Source: Hafnia alvei
GTDB taxonomy: Bacteria; Pseudomonadota; Gammaproteobacteria; Enterobacterales; Enterobacteriaceae
DNA: 64,000 nt
Assembly: GCF_034424155.1 (NCBI RefSeq)
Contig: NZ_CP139992.1
Coordinates: forward strand, 1,752,012 to 1,816,011
Direction: 5' to 3'
This document shows, one piece after another, positions 1 to 10,040 of the stretch (within the stretch, counting starts at the first letter, position 1; the number at the start of each line of letters is the position of its first letter). The notes beneath the pieces are model-generated. The model was given only the letters and a program-made list of their open reading frames with translations. It ran no database searches and was not told where the DNA came from. The translations under genes were made by a program, and so were the position numbers.

Positions 1-209
1 GGCGTCCTTTACAGCTGCACAGCACAGAGATTGTTCGTCAGCTCTCTAAAGAGTTGCAGGGGCGCTTACCGATTATTGGTGTTGGCGGGATCGACTCCGT
101 TATTGCAGCCAGAGAAAAAATAGATGCCGGTGCTTCATTGGTTCAAATCTATTCAGGTTTTATCTTTAAAGGACCTGGTCTGATTAAAGATATCGTTAAC
201 TACATCTAA
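1..209 (+). CDS. pyrD: Dihydroorotate dehydrogenase (quinone), C-terminal fragment
   Basis: The reading frame is open from base 3 and ends at TAA 207-209, giving the last 68 residues. They read [15 protein letters not shown] then [11 protein letters not shown] and [13 protein letters not shown], which is the C-terminal FMN-phosphate-binding end of class 2 (membrane-associated, quinone-linked) PyrD. The enzyme oxidises dihydroorotate to orotate in pyrimidine synthesis. The 5' part lies outside the window. As in E. coli, zapC follows. Identification rests on close sequence match and synteny. Confidence 0.95.
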   Translation, partial: RPLQLHSTEIVRQLSKELQGRLPIIGVGGIDSVIAAREKIDAGASLVQIYSGFIFKGPGLIKDIVNYI

Positions 210-394
210 TTATTTACCTGCCTATTTGCCCCGGGGGTTTATTTCTTCTTCGGGGTAGTCTATATTTCAACCGTTCTGCCAATTAATTGTCCAAATGAAT
301 CACGCTAATTTAATCAACGCATGATTTGGTCGTATTAATGACACGGGCAACAGTCGAATCACGATCCTGATGGTCGATGCAGAAGAGGGATGTT

Positions 395-943
395 ATGAAT
401 ATAAAACCGGGCGATAACTGGCGCTGGTATTTTGATGAGGAACACGATCGTTTGATGTTGGATTTAGCCAACGGAATGATTTTTCGATCCCGCTTTGCGG
501 CTAAAATGCTAACGCCAGATGCTTTCGAAGACTGCTCATTTTGCGTTGATGATGCAGCGCTCTATTACCAGTTTGAAGAACGAAGCCGTCAGACGGGATT
601 AAAAAAAGAACAACGTGCAGAATTAATACTAAATGCACTAGTTGCGCAGCGTTTTTTGAAACCGCTGATGCCAAAAAGTTGGCATTTTGCCCCACAGTCT
701 TGTTCAGTAAGCCCGGCAATAGGCGAAGTGGTTGCCGTGCAGGTTTCCAATACTGCTGAGCAGGCGCGTTTGCTGGTGGTTGAGTCTGGAGATAGTGCCA
801 GTTTATGTCTTTTAGCCCAGCCTTATTTGCAACTGGCGGGTAAAGCGATGCAGCTTGGCGACGCGATTAAGGTTATGCACGACAGATTAATTGCCGTACA
901 GCCATCCGCTGATGCTGAAGATATTTTAGCCTACGCTGTTTAA
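395..943 (+). CDS. zapC: Cell division protein ZapC
   Basis: ZapC (formerly YcbW) is a cytoplasmic FtsZ-binding protein that promotes protofilament bundling at the division ring. The product is 182 residues, close to the roughly 180 of E. coli ZapC. An in-frame ATG lies 18 bases upstream at 377, but the ATG at 395 is preferred: it has a GAGGGA ribosome-binding site and gives the family N-terminus [14 protein letters not shown]. It sits between pyrD and ycbX, as in E. coli. No enzymatic motif is expected or seen. Confidence 0.92.
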   Translation: MNIKPGDNWRWYFDEEHDRLMLDLANGMIFRSRFAAKMLTPDAFEDCSFCVDDAALYYQFEERSRQTGLKKEQRAELILNALVAQRFLKPLMPKSWHFAPQSCSVSPAIGEVVAVQVSNTAEQARLLVVESGDSASLCLLAQPYLQLAGKAMQLGDAIKVMHDRLIAVQPSADAEDILAYAV

Positions 944-944
944 T

Positions 945-972
945 ATATGCGGGCAGTAAATATCCCGCATAT
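945..972 (+). terminator. Hairpin downstream of zapC
   Basis: A 9-bp perfect inverted repeat, ATATGCGGG (945-953) and CCCGCATAT (964-972), lies between the convergent zapC and ycbX genes. The downstream T tract is poor, so it may be a weak terminator or an mRNA-end stabiliser for either gene. Confidence 0.5.
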
Positions 973-1012
973 TTCTACTATTAGAACGATAGCTATTATA
1001 GCGTGATGACGA

Positions 1013-2116
1013 CTAGGCTAATTTGATATCGCTTTTAGGAATGCAGCTACAGCTAAGAATGAGACCATTCTCGCCTACGGCGCTTTTCTTCAACGGCGTA
1101 ACTTCCCCTTCGTTTAGCGTTAATTTGCAAGAACCGCATAATCCAGCCCGACAAGAATAGGGAATTCGGATGCCTTGAGCTTCCAGCTGTTCTAACAGTA
1201 TCTGCTGGTTATTGCCGGTAAATACCTGTCCTTGATATTCAATTTTGACGCTTTTTTTCCCTGAATCGGGTAGTGATAGAGATTCGTTTGTTTCTCCAGC
1301 CGAATATAGGCGAGGGGGGCGAATGCTGAGTATTTCAACGCTATCCCCTTGGCGAATAACCCCACCGTTGCGCGCGATCATATTCATACCGAAATCCACA
1401 TCGCCATTGTCTGCGGTGCGGAATGACTGCAAGGTTTTTAACGGTTCACCTGCGGGGTGTTTACGCCCACGGTCGGTGCTCACGGTGGTCAGAATACAGC
1501 GGCTGCATGGTTTGACTAAATCAAAAATAATTTCGCCAATGCGGATAACCTGCCAGCTATCTTCGTCAAAAGCCTGAGCGCCGCTAACAACAATATTCGG
1601 TCTAAACTGTTCAATGCGAATGGCACTTGGGCTGCGCTGCTGTAAATTCTGAAACGAAGCTTCATTAATTAATAAAAAAGGGTAGCCGTCGGCAAACGTC
1701 AGCGGAATTTCTGGATGACGTTTTACGCGCCGAGTGAGTTCATCGCCTAGCCAACGAAGCTGTACGTCACGCTTAAAATAACGGCTAAGCCATACGTTTA
1801 TCTGAGCAGGCGCAACCAGCGCGGTAAAATGATTCCCCCAAACCTCTGTGGGTTGCTGCTCATTAATAAAGTCGTGCCATAACACCATAATACTTTCACC
1901 GTCGGGCGCGGTGAGAGCAATACCGTTCGGTAATAAAGACGGTGTGAATGTCACCATTTGTGGATTTTGGCGAGCGGTAATAAAGGTGCCGTCAGTTTCA
2001 GTTATCATTAACGCACGATCGAATGCTAAACCACTTGGCAAAACCTGAGCCTGTGAAAGCTGTAAGCCACGCATGGATTTTATCGGATGAACATACAGCT
2101 TTGATAACGTGATCAT
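1013..2116 (-). CDS. ycbX: MOSC/2Fe-2S molybdenum-linked reductase component YcbX
   Basis: The 367-residue protein has an N-terminal MOSC_N domain (about 1-120), a MOSC molybdenum-cofactor-binding domain (about 130-260) containing the motif CSRCILTTV, and a C-terminal plant-type 2Fe-2S ferredoxin domain. The ferredoxin ligands appear as [10 protein letters not shown] with a later C in LSCSC. E. coli YcbX works with reductases to detoxify N-hydroxylated base analogues such as 6-hydroxylaminopurine. Length and order (zapC-ycbX) match E. coli. It is transcribed convergently with zapC. Confidence 0.93.
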   Translation of the reverse strand: MITLSKLYVHPIKSMRGLQLSQAQVLPSGLAFDRALMITETDGTFITARQNPQMVTFTPSLLPNGIALTAPDGESIMVLWHDFINEQQPTEVWGNHFTALVAPAQINVWLSRYFKRDVQLRWLGDELTRRVKRHPEIPLTFADGYPFLLINEASFQNLQQRSPSAIRIEQFRPNIVVSGAQAFDEDSWQVIRIGEIIFDLVKPCSRCILTTVSTDRGRKHPAGEPLKTLQSFRTADNGDVDFGMNMIARNGGVIRQGDSVEILSIRPPRLYSAGETNESLSLPDSGKKSVKIEYQGQVFTGNNQQILLEQLEAQGIRIPYSCRAGLCGSCKLTLNEGEVTPLKKSAVGENGLILSCSCIPKSDIKLA

Positions 2117-2322
2117 TTCAGCATTTCCTCGTTCCGTCGTTTTAAAAGAATTTCAGCCGATCACTTTATGATACCTATGTCATATTGAACAGATAGCGCG
2201 ACGTTTTCTTTTATGGGTACAGAGCTATCAGTCGGTGTAGAAGCGGAGGGGGAAGAGATGCAGTGCCGATCAAGAGATCTGCGACCGGCACTTAACGGTG
2301 AGTATTCACGCGCAAGATAGGA

Positions 2323-2541
2323 TTAGTTCATCCCTAAGCGAACAAGCTCGGTTGGAACGTAACGATCGCTTAGATTATCGATATCTACGCATTTTGAACG
2401 ACGGATTTGCGCTGAGGGTAGGTTGTCACCGTGAATCGCCGTAATTACACCAATCTCACCGGTACCACTCACCATTACGCGGCTGCCAACTTTAATAGCG
2501 TTGCGGTTACGATCGTATGTCATCACGCTTTCTTGGCTCAT
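2323..2541 (-). CDS. ydfZ: YdfZ family protein (putative selenium-binding)
   Basis: A 72-residue protein strongly resembling E. coli YdfZ: it shares TYDRNRNAI, GSRVMVSGTG and the C-terminus LVRLGMN. E. coli YdfZ has been reported to carry labile selenium; its physiological role is unclear. Two upstream in-frame starts exist (longest from 2580), but the ATG at 2541 is chosen because AAGGAGGAG lies just upstream. One Cys is present (RRSKCVD). In E. coli the gene is at a different locus, so its place between ycbX and rlmKL is a rearrangement. A promoter with an FNR-type site lies upstream. Confidence 0.85.
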   Translation of the reverse strand: MSQESVMTYDRNRNAIKVGSRVMVSGTGEIGVITAIHGDNLPSAQIRRSKCVDIDNLSDRYVPTELVRLGMN

Positions 2542-2594
2542 CTTCAGCTCCTCCTTCATCGTATATCTTCGGTAGGTCATGAATTCGGTGCGAG

Positions 2595-2636
2595 ATTTTA
2601 AAATCGTTGTTTTGCAAAAAAAATGATTTTGATCAA
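2595..2636 (-). promoter_or_regulatory. FNR-type class II promoter of ydfZ
   Basis: On the + strand 2623-2636 reads ATGATTTTGATCAA, one mismatch from the FNR consensus TTGAT-N4-ATCAA. On the minus strand a TAAAAT -10 element lies at 2600-2595. This puts transcription start near 2588 and the FNR site centred exactly at -41.5, the class II activation position. E. coli ydfZ is known to be induced anaerobically. The elements are seen; the function is inferred. Confidence 0.7.
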
Positions 2637-3000
2637 ATTTTTTATCACATCTATATCTATGAAATTGTTAACTATAATTTTTATCACGTAGCTATTGTGA
2701 GCATTTTTGTTAGCAAGTGAAAGTTTGAAAATTACACATTAGTCATTGCGTAAAAACAGGCTAAAAAGCGGGGCTGGCAAAAAGTTAAAATGAAGGATGG
2801 TGGTTTTTCATAGAAAAGTATCAAATGTAGGGTCCTACAGGTTAAAATAGCTAATTAACTTACTGATATTCATTTGTCAGAACCTAGCAAACGGTGTGAC
2901 TTGCTGTGTAGTTATAATGCATGGAGTTGCATACTCATTTGATTATTAAGCTTTTTCTGGCTTTTAGTCTCCGTAAATTCTCTTTAGTGATAGTGAAAAC
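2637..3000. other. AT-rich intergenic region upstream of rlmKL
   Basis: This gap holds no recognisable gene. It is AT-rich and contains a consensus TATAAT at 2913-2918 that could serve as the rlmKL -10 element, although no good -35 hexamer is found 17 bases upstream. Nothing else is supported. Confidence 0.5.
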
Positions 3001-5127
3001 ATGAAATCTCTGTTTGCCAGCACCGCGCGCGGTCTAGAAGAACTGTTAAAAAATGAACTCGAAGCCCTCGGTGCGCACTCCTGTCAAATTGTTCAAGGCG
3101 GTGTGCATTTCCAAGGGGATGATCGTTTGCTCTATCAGAGCCTGCTCTGGAGCCGTTTAGCTTCGCGCATTTTGATGCCGCTGAATGAGTTTAAAGTCTA
3201 TAGCGATCTGGATCTGTACTTAGGTGTACAGGCAATCGACTGGACTTCTATTTTTGGCGTCGATAAGACCTTTGCCGTGCATTTCACCGGCACCAACGAA
3301 GAAATTCGCAATAGCCAATATGGCGCGTTGAAAGTCAAAGATGCGATTGTGGATAGCTTCACGCGCAAAATTGATGCGCGTCCAACCGTCGCTAAACAAA
3401 CGCCAGATATTCGTATTAACGTTTTCCTACAGCGCGAAACGGCCAGCGTGGCGTTGGATCTCAGCGGAGAAGGCCTGCATCAGCGCGGCTACCGCGACCT
3501 CACTGGCGCTGCACCGCTTAAAGAAACGTTGGCTTCTGCCATTGTGCTGCGTTCTGGTTGGAAAGTCGGCACGCCGATGGTCGACCCAATGTGCGGTTCC
3601 GGTACTTTGTTGATTGAAGCCGCGATGATGGCTTCCGATCACGCGCCGGGTCTGACCCGTCAGCACTGGGGCTTCACTGCGTGGAATGGTCATAATCCTG
3701 AATTGTGGCGTGAGCTGATGGCGGAAGCACAGGTGCGTGCGCGCCGTGGCCTGCAAGAACAGGAAGGTCAGTCACGTTTCTTCGGTTCAGATAACGATCG
3801 CCGCGTGATTGAAATGGCGCGTGCTAACGCCCGTCGTGCTGGCGTTTCCGAACTGATTACGTTCAACGTGGCTGACGTCAGCAACCTGAAAAACCCGCTG
3901 CCAGAAGGCCCAACAGGAACCGTTCTGAGCAACCCGCCATACGGTGAACGCCTAGAAAGCGAACCTGCCCTGATTGCGCTGCACAATGCGTTAGGCCGTA
4001 TTATGAAAGGCGCATTTGGCGGTTGGCAGCTCTCTTTATTCAGTGCATCTCCTGAACTGCTGAGCTGTTTACAGCTGCGTGCTGAGCGTCAATTTAAGGC
4101 GAAAAACGGCCCGCTGGACTGTGTGCAGAAAAACTATCAGCTTGCAGAGAACCCGCTGGGTGCGCCAGCCGGCCAAATTGCTGAAGATTATGCGAACCGT
4201 CTGCGTAAAAATCTGAAGAAACTTGATAAGTGGGCGAAGCAAGAAGGCATTGAATGCTACCGTGTTTATGATGCCGATCTGCCAGAATACAACGTTGCCG
4301 TCGATCGCTATGCCGACAAAGTAGTGGTGCAGGAATATGCGCCGCCGAAAACCGTTGATGCGCAAAAAGCACGTCAGCGTCTGTTTGACGTGATTAACGC
4401 GACACAGTCGGTGATGAACCTGCCGTCTAACAGCTTGATCTTGAAAACCCGTGAACGCCAGAAAGGCAAAAGTCAGTATGAAAAACTGGCACAAAAAGAA
4501 GAGTTCATGCCGGTTAAAGAGTACAACGCTGAGCTGTGGGTTAACTTGACTGACTATTTAGACACGGGTCTGTTCCTTGACCATCGCATTGCCCGCCGCA
4601 TGTTGGGCGAAATGTGTAACGGTAAGGACTTCCTGAACCTATTTGCTTATACCGGAACGGCTAGCGTTCATGCAGGGTTAGGCGGCGCGCGTTCAACCAC
4701 CACGGTGGATATGTCACGCACCTATCTCGAGTGGGCAGAGAAAAACCTGCGTGCCAACGGGCTAACAGGACGTCAGCACCGTTTGGTTCAGGCTGACTGT
4801 TTGTCTTATTTGCATAACAGCGATGAACAATACGATGTGATCTTTATTGATCCACCGACGTTCTCGAATTCAAAACGTATGGAAGCCACGTTTGATGTGC
4901 AGCGCGATCATATTGATATTATGCGCAACCTTAAGCGTATGCTGCGTCGCCGTGGCACCATTATGTTCTCCAACAACAAGCGTGGATTTAAAATGGATCT
5001 TGAAGCGCTCGGTGCATTAGGTCTGGAAGCGAAAGAAATTACCGCTCAGACGTTGTCTCAGGACTTTGCCCGCAACCGTCAGATCCATAACTGCTGGCTG
5101 ATCCGTCATGCTGGCGAGGAAAAGTAA
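3001..5127 (+). CDS. rlmL: Bifunctional 23S rRNA m2G2445/m7G2069 methyltransferase RlmKL
   Basis: The 708-residue fusion contains an N-terminal THUMP domain, a first Rossmann methyltransferase with [13 protein letters not shown] and the catalytic NPPY motif ([11 protein letters not shown]), and a second SAM-dependent domain with [13 protein letters not shown] and FIDPPTF. The RlmL half makes m2G2445 and the RlmK half m7G2069 in 23S rRNA. Length equals the enterobacterial family (about 702). uup starts three bases after the stop codon, so the two are probably cotranscribed. Confidence 0.96.
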   Translation: MKSLFASTARGLEELLKNELEALGAHSCQIVQGGVHFQGDDRLLYQSLLWSRLASRILMPLNEFKVYSDLDLYLGVQAIDWTSIFGVDKTFAVHFTGTNEEIRNSQYGALKVKDAIVDSFTRKIDARPTVAKQTPDIRINVFLQRETASVALDLSGEGLHQRGYRDLTGAAPLKETLASAIVLRSGWKVGTPMVDPMCGSGTLLIEAAMMASDHAPGLTRQHWGFTAWNGHNPELWRELMAEAQVRARRGLQEQEGQSRFFGSDNDRRVIEMARANARRAGVSELITFNVADVSNLKNPLPEGPTGTVLSNPPYGERLESEPALIALHNALGRIMKGAFGGWQLSLFSASPELLSCLQLRAERQFKAKNGPLDCVQKNYQLAENPLGAPAGQIAEDYANRLRKNLKKLDKWAKQEGIECYRVYDADLPEYNVAVDRYADKVVVQEYAPPKTVDAQKARQRLFDVINATQSVMNLPSNSLILKTRERQKGKSQYEKLAQKEEFMPVKEYNAELWVNLTDYLDTGLFLDHRIARRMLGEMCNGKDFLNLFAYTGTASVHAGLGGARSTTTVDMSRTYLEWAEKNLRANGLTGRQHRLVQADCLSYLHNSDEQYDVIFIDPPTFSNSKRMEATFDVQRDHIDIMRNLKRMLRRRGTIMFSNNKRGFKMDLEALGALGLEAKEITAQTLSQDFARNRQIHNCWLIRHAGEEK

Positions 5128-5130
5128 GAT

Positions 5131-7035
5131 ATGTCGTTAATTAGTCTTTCCGGTGCATGGATTTCATTTAGTGATGCACCGTTGCTCGATAACACCGAAT
5201 TACACATCGAGCCAAATGAACGTGTTTGCCTGGTAGGCCGTAATGGCGCAGGCAAATCAACCTTGCTGAAAGTACTGGGCAAAGAGTTACCGCTGGATGA
5301 TGGACGTATCATCTATGAGCAAGATTTAGTGGTCTCTCGTTTACAGCAAGATCCGCCGCGTAATATCGGTGGGACGGTTTTTGATTTTGTCTCAGAAGGC
5401 GTTGCCGAGCAGGCTCAGCACCTTAAGGCTTATCATGATTTGCTGAAAAAGGTCGAATCCGATCCTAGCGAACAGAACCTGAACAAGCTTTCTGCGCTAC
5501 AGGAAATCTTGGATCATCAAGGCTTATGGCGTATTGATAGCCGCATCAGCGACGTGCTGACCAAGCTGGGCTTGAACGCTGATACCGACCTGTCTGCGCT
5601 GTCGGGTGGCTGGCTGCGTAAAGCTGCTTTGGCTCGTGCGCTGGTATGCGAGCCTGATGTGCTGTTGCTGGATGAACCGACGAACCACTTGGATATCGAA
5701 ACCATCACGTGGCTGGAAGATTTCCTGAAGGAATTCACCGGCAGCATCGTATTTATTTCCCATGACCGTTCATTTATTCGCAGCATGGCGACCCGTATCG
5801 TCGATCTGGATCGCGGAAAGCTGGTCTCTTGGCCAGGCAACTATGACGCTTATTTAATTGCGAAAGAAGAAGCGCTGCGCGTTGAAGAAATGCAAAACGC
5901 AGAGTTTGATCGCAAATTAGCGCAGGAAGAAGTCTGGATCCGTCAAGGGATCAAAGCACGTCGTACCCGCAACGAAGGCCGTGTTCGCGCGTTAAAAGCG
6001 ATGCGTAACGAACATGCTGAGCGCCGTAGTGTGCAAGGTAATGCCAAGATGCAGGTTGAAGAATCGTTGCGCTCCGGCAAAATTGTCTTTGAGATGGAGA
6101 ATGTTAATTACAGCGTGGCCGGCAAAACGCTGGTTCGTGATTTCAGCGTTCAGGTCAACCGTGGCGATAAGATCGCGCTGGTTGGGCCAAACGGCTGTGG
6201 TAAAACTACGCTGCTGAAACTGATGCTGGGTCAATTGCCGCCAGATAGCGGAAAAGTGCGCTGCGGGACGAAGCTGGAAATTGCTTATTTTGATCAGCAT
6301 CGTGCAGAGTTAGATCCGGATAAAACCGTGATGGATAACCTGGCTGAAGGTAAGCAAGAAGTTATGGTTAATGGTCGCCCACGCCATGTTTTAGGGTATT
6401 TGCAGGACTTCCTGTTCCACCCTAAACGTGCAATGACGCCGGTACGCGCCTTGTCAGGCGGTGAGCGAAACCGTCTGTTGCTGGCGAAGCTGTTCCTGAA
6501 ACCAAGTAATTTATTGATTCTCGATGAACCAACCAACGATTTGGATATCGAAACATTGGAATTGTTGGAAGAGCTGGTTGATGGTTATCAAGGCACGGTT
6601 ATGCTGGTTAGCCACGATCGTCAATTCGTAGATAACTCTGTGACTGATTGTTGGATCTTTGAGGGCAACGGCGTTATCAACAGCTACGTGGGTGGTTATT
6701 ACGACGCGCACAAGCAAAAAGCCGATATGCGTTCTTTTAGCCAACAGTCTGCGTCTAAACCTCAGACGAGTGCGAGCGCACCTAAAACTGAAGCGAAAAA
6801 GCGCAGCAATAAGATGAGCTATAATTTGCTACGTGAATTAGAGCAGCTTCCCGCACGCCTTGAAGAGCTGGAAACTGAGCTGACGGCTATGCAGGAAAAA
6901 GTGGCTAAACCTGATTTCTTCAATCAATCCCATGAAGAAACTCAGAACATTCTGCAAAAGATGGCGGAAGTCGAGCAGCAGCTTGAAACGGCGTTTGAGC
7001 GTTGGGAAGAGCTAGAAGCAATGAAGAATGCTTAA
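5131..7035 (+). CDS. uup: ABC-F ATPase Uup
   Basis: This 634-residue soluble ABC-F protein has two nucleotide-binding domains with Walker A GRNGAGKSTLLK and GPNGCGKTTLLK, signatures LSGGWLRK and LSGGERNRL, and Walker B LLLDEPTNHLD and LILDEPTNDLD. A C-terminal coiled coil of about 70 residues (ELEQLPARLEELETEL and onward) follows a Ser/Ala/Lys-rich linker; in E. coli this part binds DNA. Uup suppresses transposon precise excision and is linked to ribosome function. It follows rlmKL directly and is closed by a strong terminator. Confidence 0.96.
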   Translation: MSLISLSGAWISFSDAPLLDNTELHIEPNERVCLVGRNGAGKSTLLKVLGKELPLDDGRIIYEQDLVVSRLQQDPPRNIGGTVFDFVSEGVAEQAQHLKAYHDLLKKVESDPSEQNLNKLSALQEILDHQGLWRIDSRISDVLTKLGLNADTDLSALSGGWLRKAALARALVCEPDVLLLDEPTNHLDIETITWLEDFLKEFTGSIVFISHDRSFIRSMATRIVDLDRGKLVSWPGNYDAYLIAKEEALRVEEMQNAEFDRKLAQEEVWIRQGIKARRTRNEGRVRALKAMRNEHAERRSVQGNAKMQVEESLRSGKIVFEMENVNYSVAGKTLVRDFSVQVNRGDKIALVGPNGCGKTTLLKLMLGQLPPDSGKVRCGTKLEIAYFDQHRAELDPDKTVMDNLAEGKQEVMVNGRPRHVLGYLQDFLFHPKRAMTPVRALSGGERNRLLLAKLFLKPSNLLILDEPTNDLDIETLELLEELVDGYQGTVMLVSHDRQFVDNSVTDCWIFEGNGVINSYVGGYYDAHKQKADMRSFSQQSASKPQTSASAPKTEAKKRSNKMSYNLLRELEQLPARLEELETELTAMQEKVAKPDFFNQSHEETQNILQKMAEVEQQLETAFERWEELEAMKNA

Positions 7036-7056
7036 TCGATCTGCCTAAGACGGAAT

Positions 7057-7100
7057 AAAGCCTGACTAACGCAGAGTGATGTGTTGTGTCAGGCTTTTTT
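7057..7100 (+). terminator. Rho-independent terminator after uup
   Basis: Perfect arms AAAGCCTGAC (7057-7066) and GTCAGGCTTT are separated by a loop of about 21 bases and followed by TTTT. It ends the rlmKL-uup transcript just upstream of pqiA. Confidence 0.8.
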
Positions 7101-7138
7101 ATGCATTTTATGTAGCAACCAAATAGTGGGAAAAAATC

Positions 7139-8407
7139 ATGTGTTCTGAACATCATCTGGATTCAGAAAACAAAATATTATGCCCGCAATGTGACATGCT
7201 GGTGGAGCTGCCAGTATTGCCAGAGGGCTCTAAAAGTAGCTGTCCTCGTTGTCATACCACCTTGATGGTGAAGTGGCGAGAGCCGCGTCGTCAGCCCGTG
7301 CTGTACGCCATTTGTGCACTGTTTATGCTGGTGCTGGCTAACTTATTTCCCTTTGTTAACATGTCCGTTGCCGGGATCCGTAATGCCATCACTCTGATTC
7401 AGATCCCGCAGGTGCTGGTTTCAGAAGACTATGCCAGTATGGCATCGTTGTTTATGATTTTTGTACAGCTGATACCTGCGTTTTGTATGGTTTCGATTAT
7501 TCTGCTTAATTTGCGAATACCGATGCCGACAGAACTCAAGGTTATGATGGCAAAGATCCTCTTTAAATGCCGCTCGTGGTGCATGGTTGAAATCTTCTTA
7601 GCGGGGGTTCTGGTTAGCTTTGTGAAGCTGATGGCCTATGGTGATGTCGGTGTGGGTACCAGTTTCCTGCCTTATTGTCTATTTTGCGTTCTGCAGGTGC
7701 GCGTATTCCAAGTGATCGATAAACGACTTCTGTGGAGTGATATTGCGCCCGCACCGCAGCATCCGGAAAATTTACGTGTTGGCCTAACCGGGCTTCAGCA
7801 AGGGTTACGCTCTTGTTCTTGTTGTTCGGCTATTTTACCCGCCGATCAGTTGTCGTGCCCTCGCTGCCATAGCAAAGGTCACGTACGTCGCCGTAATAGC
7901 TTGCAATGGACGATGTCCTTACTCATCACGGCAATTATGCTGTATATCCCCGCAAACGTTCTGCCGATTATGGTGACGCAGGCGCTGGGTACCAAACTGA
8001 CTTCAACGATTATGGCTGGGGTTATTTTGCTATGGGGCGAAGGCTCTTATCCGGTCGCCATGGTTATTTTTATCGCCAGTATTATGGTTCCCACGCTGAA
8101 AATATTAGCGATAGGGTGGCTATGCTGGGATGCCAAATATGCCACTCGCGGTGACAGCGAGCGTATGCATTTTGTTTATGAAATTGTGGAATTTGTGGGG
8201 CGCTGGTCAATGATTGACGTATTTGTTATCGCGGTGCTTTCTGCGTTGGTAAATATGGGCCAATTGATGAGTATTTACCCTGATATTGGAGCGTTACTTT
8301 TTGCGATGGTGGTCATTATTACCATGATCTCAGCGATGACATTTGATCCTAGATTGCTCTGGGATCGGGAACGTGGCTTAACGTACAAGGAGCCTCAAAG
8401 TGAATGA
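7139..8407 (+). CDS. pqiA: Intermembrane transport protein PqiA
   Basis: PqiA is the inner-membrane component of the PqiABC system, an MCE-type lipid conduit spanning the periplasm. The 422-residue protein carries two zinc-ribbon-like motifs (CPQCDMLVELP...CPRCHTT near residue 15 and CSCCSAIL...CPRCHSK near residue 230). Each precedes a paraquat-inducible-protein membrane domain with about four helices, giving the duplicated architecture of the family. Its TGA overlaps the pqiB start region by 8 bases, implying translational coupling. Confidence 0.95.
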   Translation: MCSEHHLDSENKILCPQCDMLVELPVLPEGSKSSCPRCHTTLMVKWREPRRQPVLYAICALFMLVLANLFPFVNMSVAGIRNAITLIQIPQVLVSEDYASMASLFMIFVQLIPAFCMVSIILLNLRIPMPTELKVMMAKILFKCRSWCMVEIFLAGVLVSFVKLMAYGDVGVGTSFLPYCLFCVLQVRVFQVIDKRLLWSDIAPAPQHPENLRVGLTGLQQGLRSCSCCSAILPADQLSCPRCHSKGHVRRRNSLQWTMSLLITAIMLYIPANVLPIMVTQALGTKLTSTIMAGVILLWGEGSYPVAMVIFIASIMVPTLKILAIGWLCWDAKYATRGDSERMHFVYEIVEFVGRWSMIDVFVIAVLSALVNMGQLMSIYPDIGALLFAMVVIITMISAMTFDPRLLWDRERGLTYKEPQSE

Positions 8408-10040
8408 GCAAGAAACTGGCGTAGCTAAGGTTGAAAAAATCAAACGCTGGTCCCCTGTCTGGATTGTCCCTATCGTCACGGCACTGATCGGCGCATGGGT
8501 GATTTTTTATCATTTTAGCCACCAAGGACCGGAAGTGACGTTGATTACCTCTAGTGCAGAAGGCCTAGAAGGTGGAAAAACGGCGATCAAAAGTCGTAGC
8601 GTTGACGTGGGTATGGTTGAAACCGTCACGCTAAATGAGGATTTGACGCAGGTTATCGTAAAAGCACGCTTGAACTCAGGAATGGAAAAGCTCCTGCGTA
8701 AAGACAGCGTGTTCTGGGTAGTAAAACCACAAATAGGCCGAGAAGGTATTTCAGGGCTCGGAACGTTGCTTTCTGGGGCTTACATTGAGCTGCAACCGGG
8801 TTCAAATAAAGAGACTCGAGATGAGTACAATTTGCTTGATCAGCCGCCGTTAGCCCCACCGGATGCGAAAGGCATCCGCGTAACGTTAAACAGCGAGCAG
8901 GCTGGACAGCTTAGCCCAGGCGATCCGGTCTTATTCCGTGGCCTACGCGTGGGCTCTGTTGAGACCAGCCAGTTTGATCCAAAAAACCGCCAGATTCACT
9001 ATCAGATCTTTATCTCTGCGCCGTATGACACCTTGGTGACGGACAATGTTCGCTTCTGGATCGACAGCGGCGTTGCATTCGATATGTCGGCTCAGGGAAT
9101 GCGTGTGGAGATGGGCTCATTAACTACGCTGTTTAGCGGTGGTGTGAGCTTTGATGTACCACAAGGCTGGTCAGTCGGTAAGCCTGCGGCAAATCAGTCT
9201 CAGTTTGCATTGTTTGATAACCAGCGAAGTATTCAGGAATCACTATATACAGAACATAAAAGTGTGCTGATGTTCTTTAGTGACTCTATTCGTGGTTTGC
9301 AGGCCGGTGCTCCGGTTGAATTCCGCGGCATTCGCTTAGGTACTGTGGCTGAAGCGCCTTACTTTGTCACTGGTCTAAGCCAGAAGTTGGACTCTGATTA
9401 TCAGATTCCGGTCTTGGTTAATATCGAGCCGGGACGTATTCAGCAAAAACTGGGTGATAACTTTAACGTCGAGCAACATCTATTCTCCGGCGTCGGTGAA
9501 GGTTTACGCGCATCACTGAAATCTGCCAACTTGCTAACTGGCTCGCTGTATATTGATTTGGACTTCTATCCACAGGCTAAGCCGTGGAAAGGGCCGCGTA
9601 AAATTGATGGTTGGCCGGTCGTTCCTACGGTGAGCGGTGGCTTAGCGCAGCTGCAACAGAAACTGACCGCGACACTCGATAAAATCAACTCGTTGCCTAT
9701 CGAGCCAATGATTAATGAAGCGACTAATACCTTGAAAGCCAGCCAGAAAACGATGGCAGAAACGCAGAAAACGTTGGATGCGTTGAATAAATTGGTTTCA
9801 AGTAAAGAGGCGCAAGCATTACCAGGCGATATGCAGAAAACGCTGACTGAGTTGAATCGCAGTGTGAAAGGCTTCCAGCCAGGCTCTCCAGCCTATAACA
9901 ATATGGTTGGTGACATGCAGCGCTTGGATCAGGTGTTACGTGAGCTACAGCCAGTATTACGTACGCTTAATGAGAAGAGCAATTCACTGGTATTTGAAGC
10001 GCCAGCTGGCAAAGATCCGCAGCCTAAGAGGACAAAATAA
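8400..10040 (+). CDS. pqiB: MCE-domain intermembrane transport protein PqiB
   Basis: PqiB has one N-terminal membrane helix (WIVPIVTALIGAWVIFYHF) and three MCE domains followed by a long C-terminal helical region (about residues 415-530) that forms the needle across the periplasm. Length is 546, as in E. coli. The start is GTG at 8400, supported by AAGGAG seven bases upstream inside pqiA. Its stop overlaps the pqiC ATG (TAATG), so the three genes form one coupled operon for lipid transport between membranes. Confidence 0.95.
   Translation: MNEQETGVAKVEKIKRWSPVWIVPIVTALIGAWVIFYHFSHQGPEVTLITSSAEGLEGGKTAIKSRSVDVGMVETVTLNEDLTQVIVKARLNSGMEKLLRKDSVFWVVKPQIGREGISGLGTLLSGAYIELQPGSNKETRDEYNLLDQPPLAPPDAKGIRVTLNSEQAGQLSPGDPVLFRGLRVGSVETSQFDPKNRQIHYQIFISAPYDTLVTDNVRFWIDSGVAFDMSAQGMRVEMGSLTTLFSGGVSFDVPQGWSVGKPAANQSQFALFDNQRSIQESLYTEHKSVLMFFSDSIRGLQAGAPVEFRGIRLGTVAEAPYFVTGLSQKLDSDYQIPVLVNIEPGRIQQKLGDNFNVEQHLFSGVGEGLRASLKSANLLTGSLYIDLDFYPQAKPWKGPRKIDGWPVVPTVSGGLAQLQQKLTATLDKINSLPIEPMINEATNTLKASQKTMAETQKTLDALNKLVSSKEAQALPGDMQKTLTELNRSVKGFQPGSPAYNNMVGDMQRLDQVLRELQPVLRTLNEKSNSLVFEAPAGKDPQPKRTK

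Noticed and set aside
224-264. Terminator after pyrD (CCCCG and CGGGG arms)
   Set aside because: The stem is only five pairs with a loop of about 17 bases and no clear T tract; too weak to call.
3341-4494. Several 70-140-codon frames on both strands within rlmKL
   Set aside because: They are shadows of a well conserved 708-residue gene; none has a credible start or homology.
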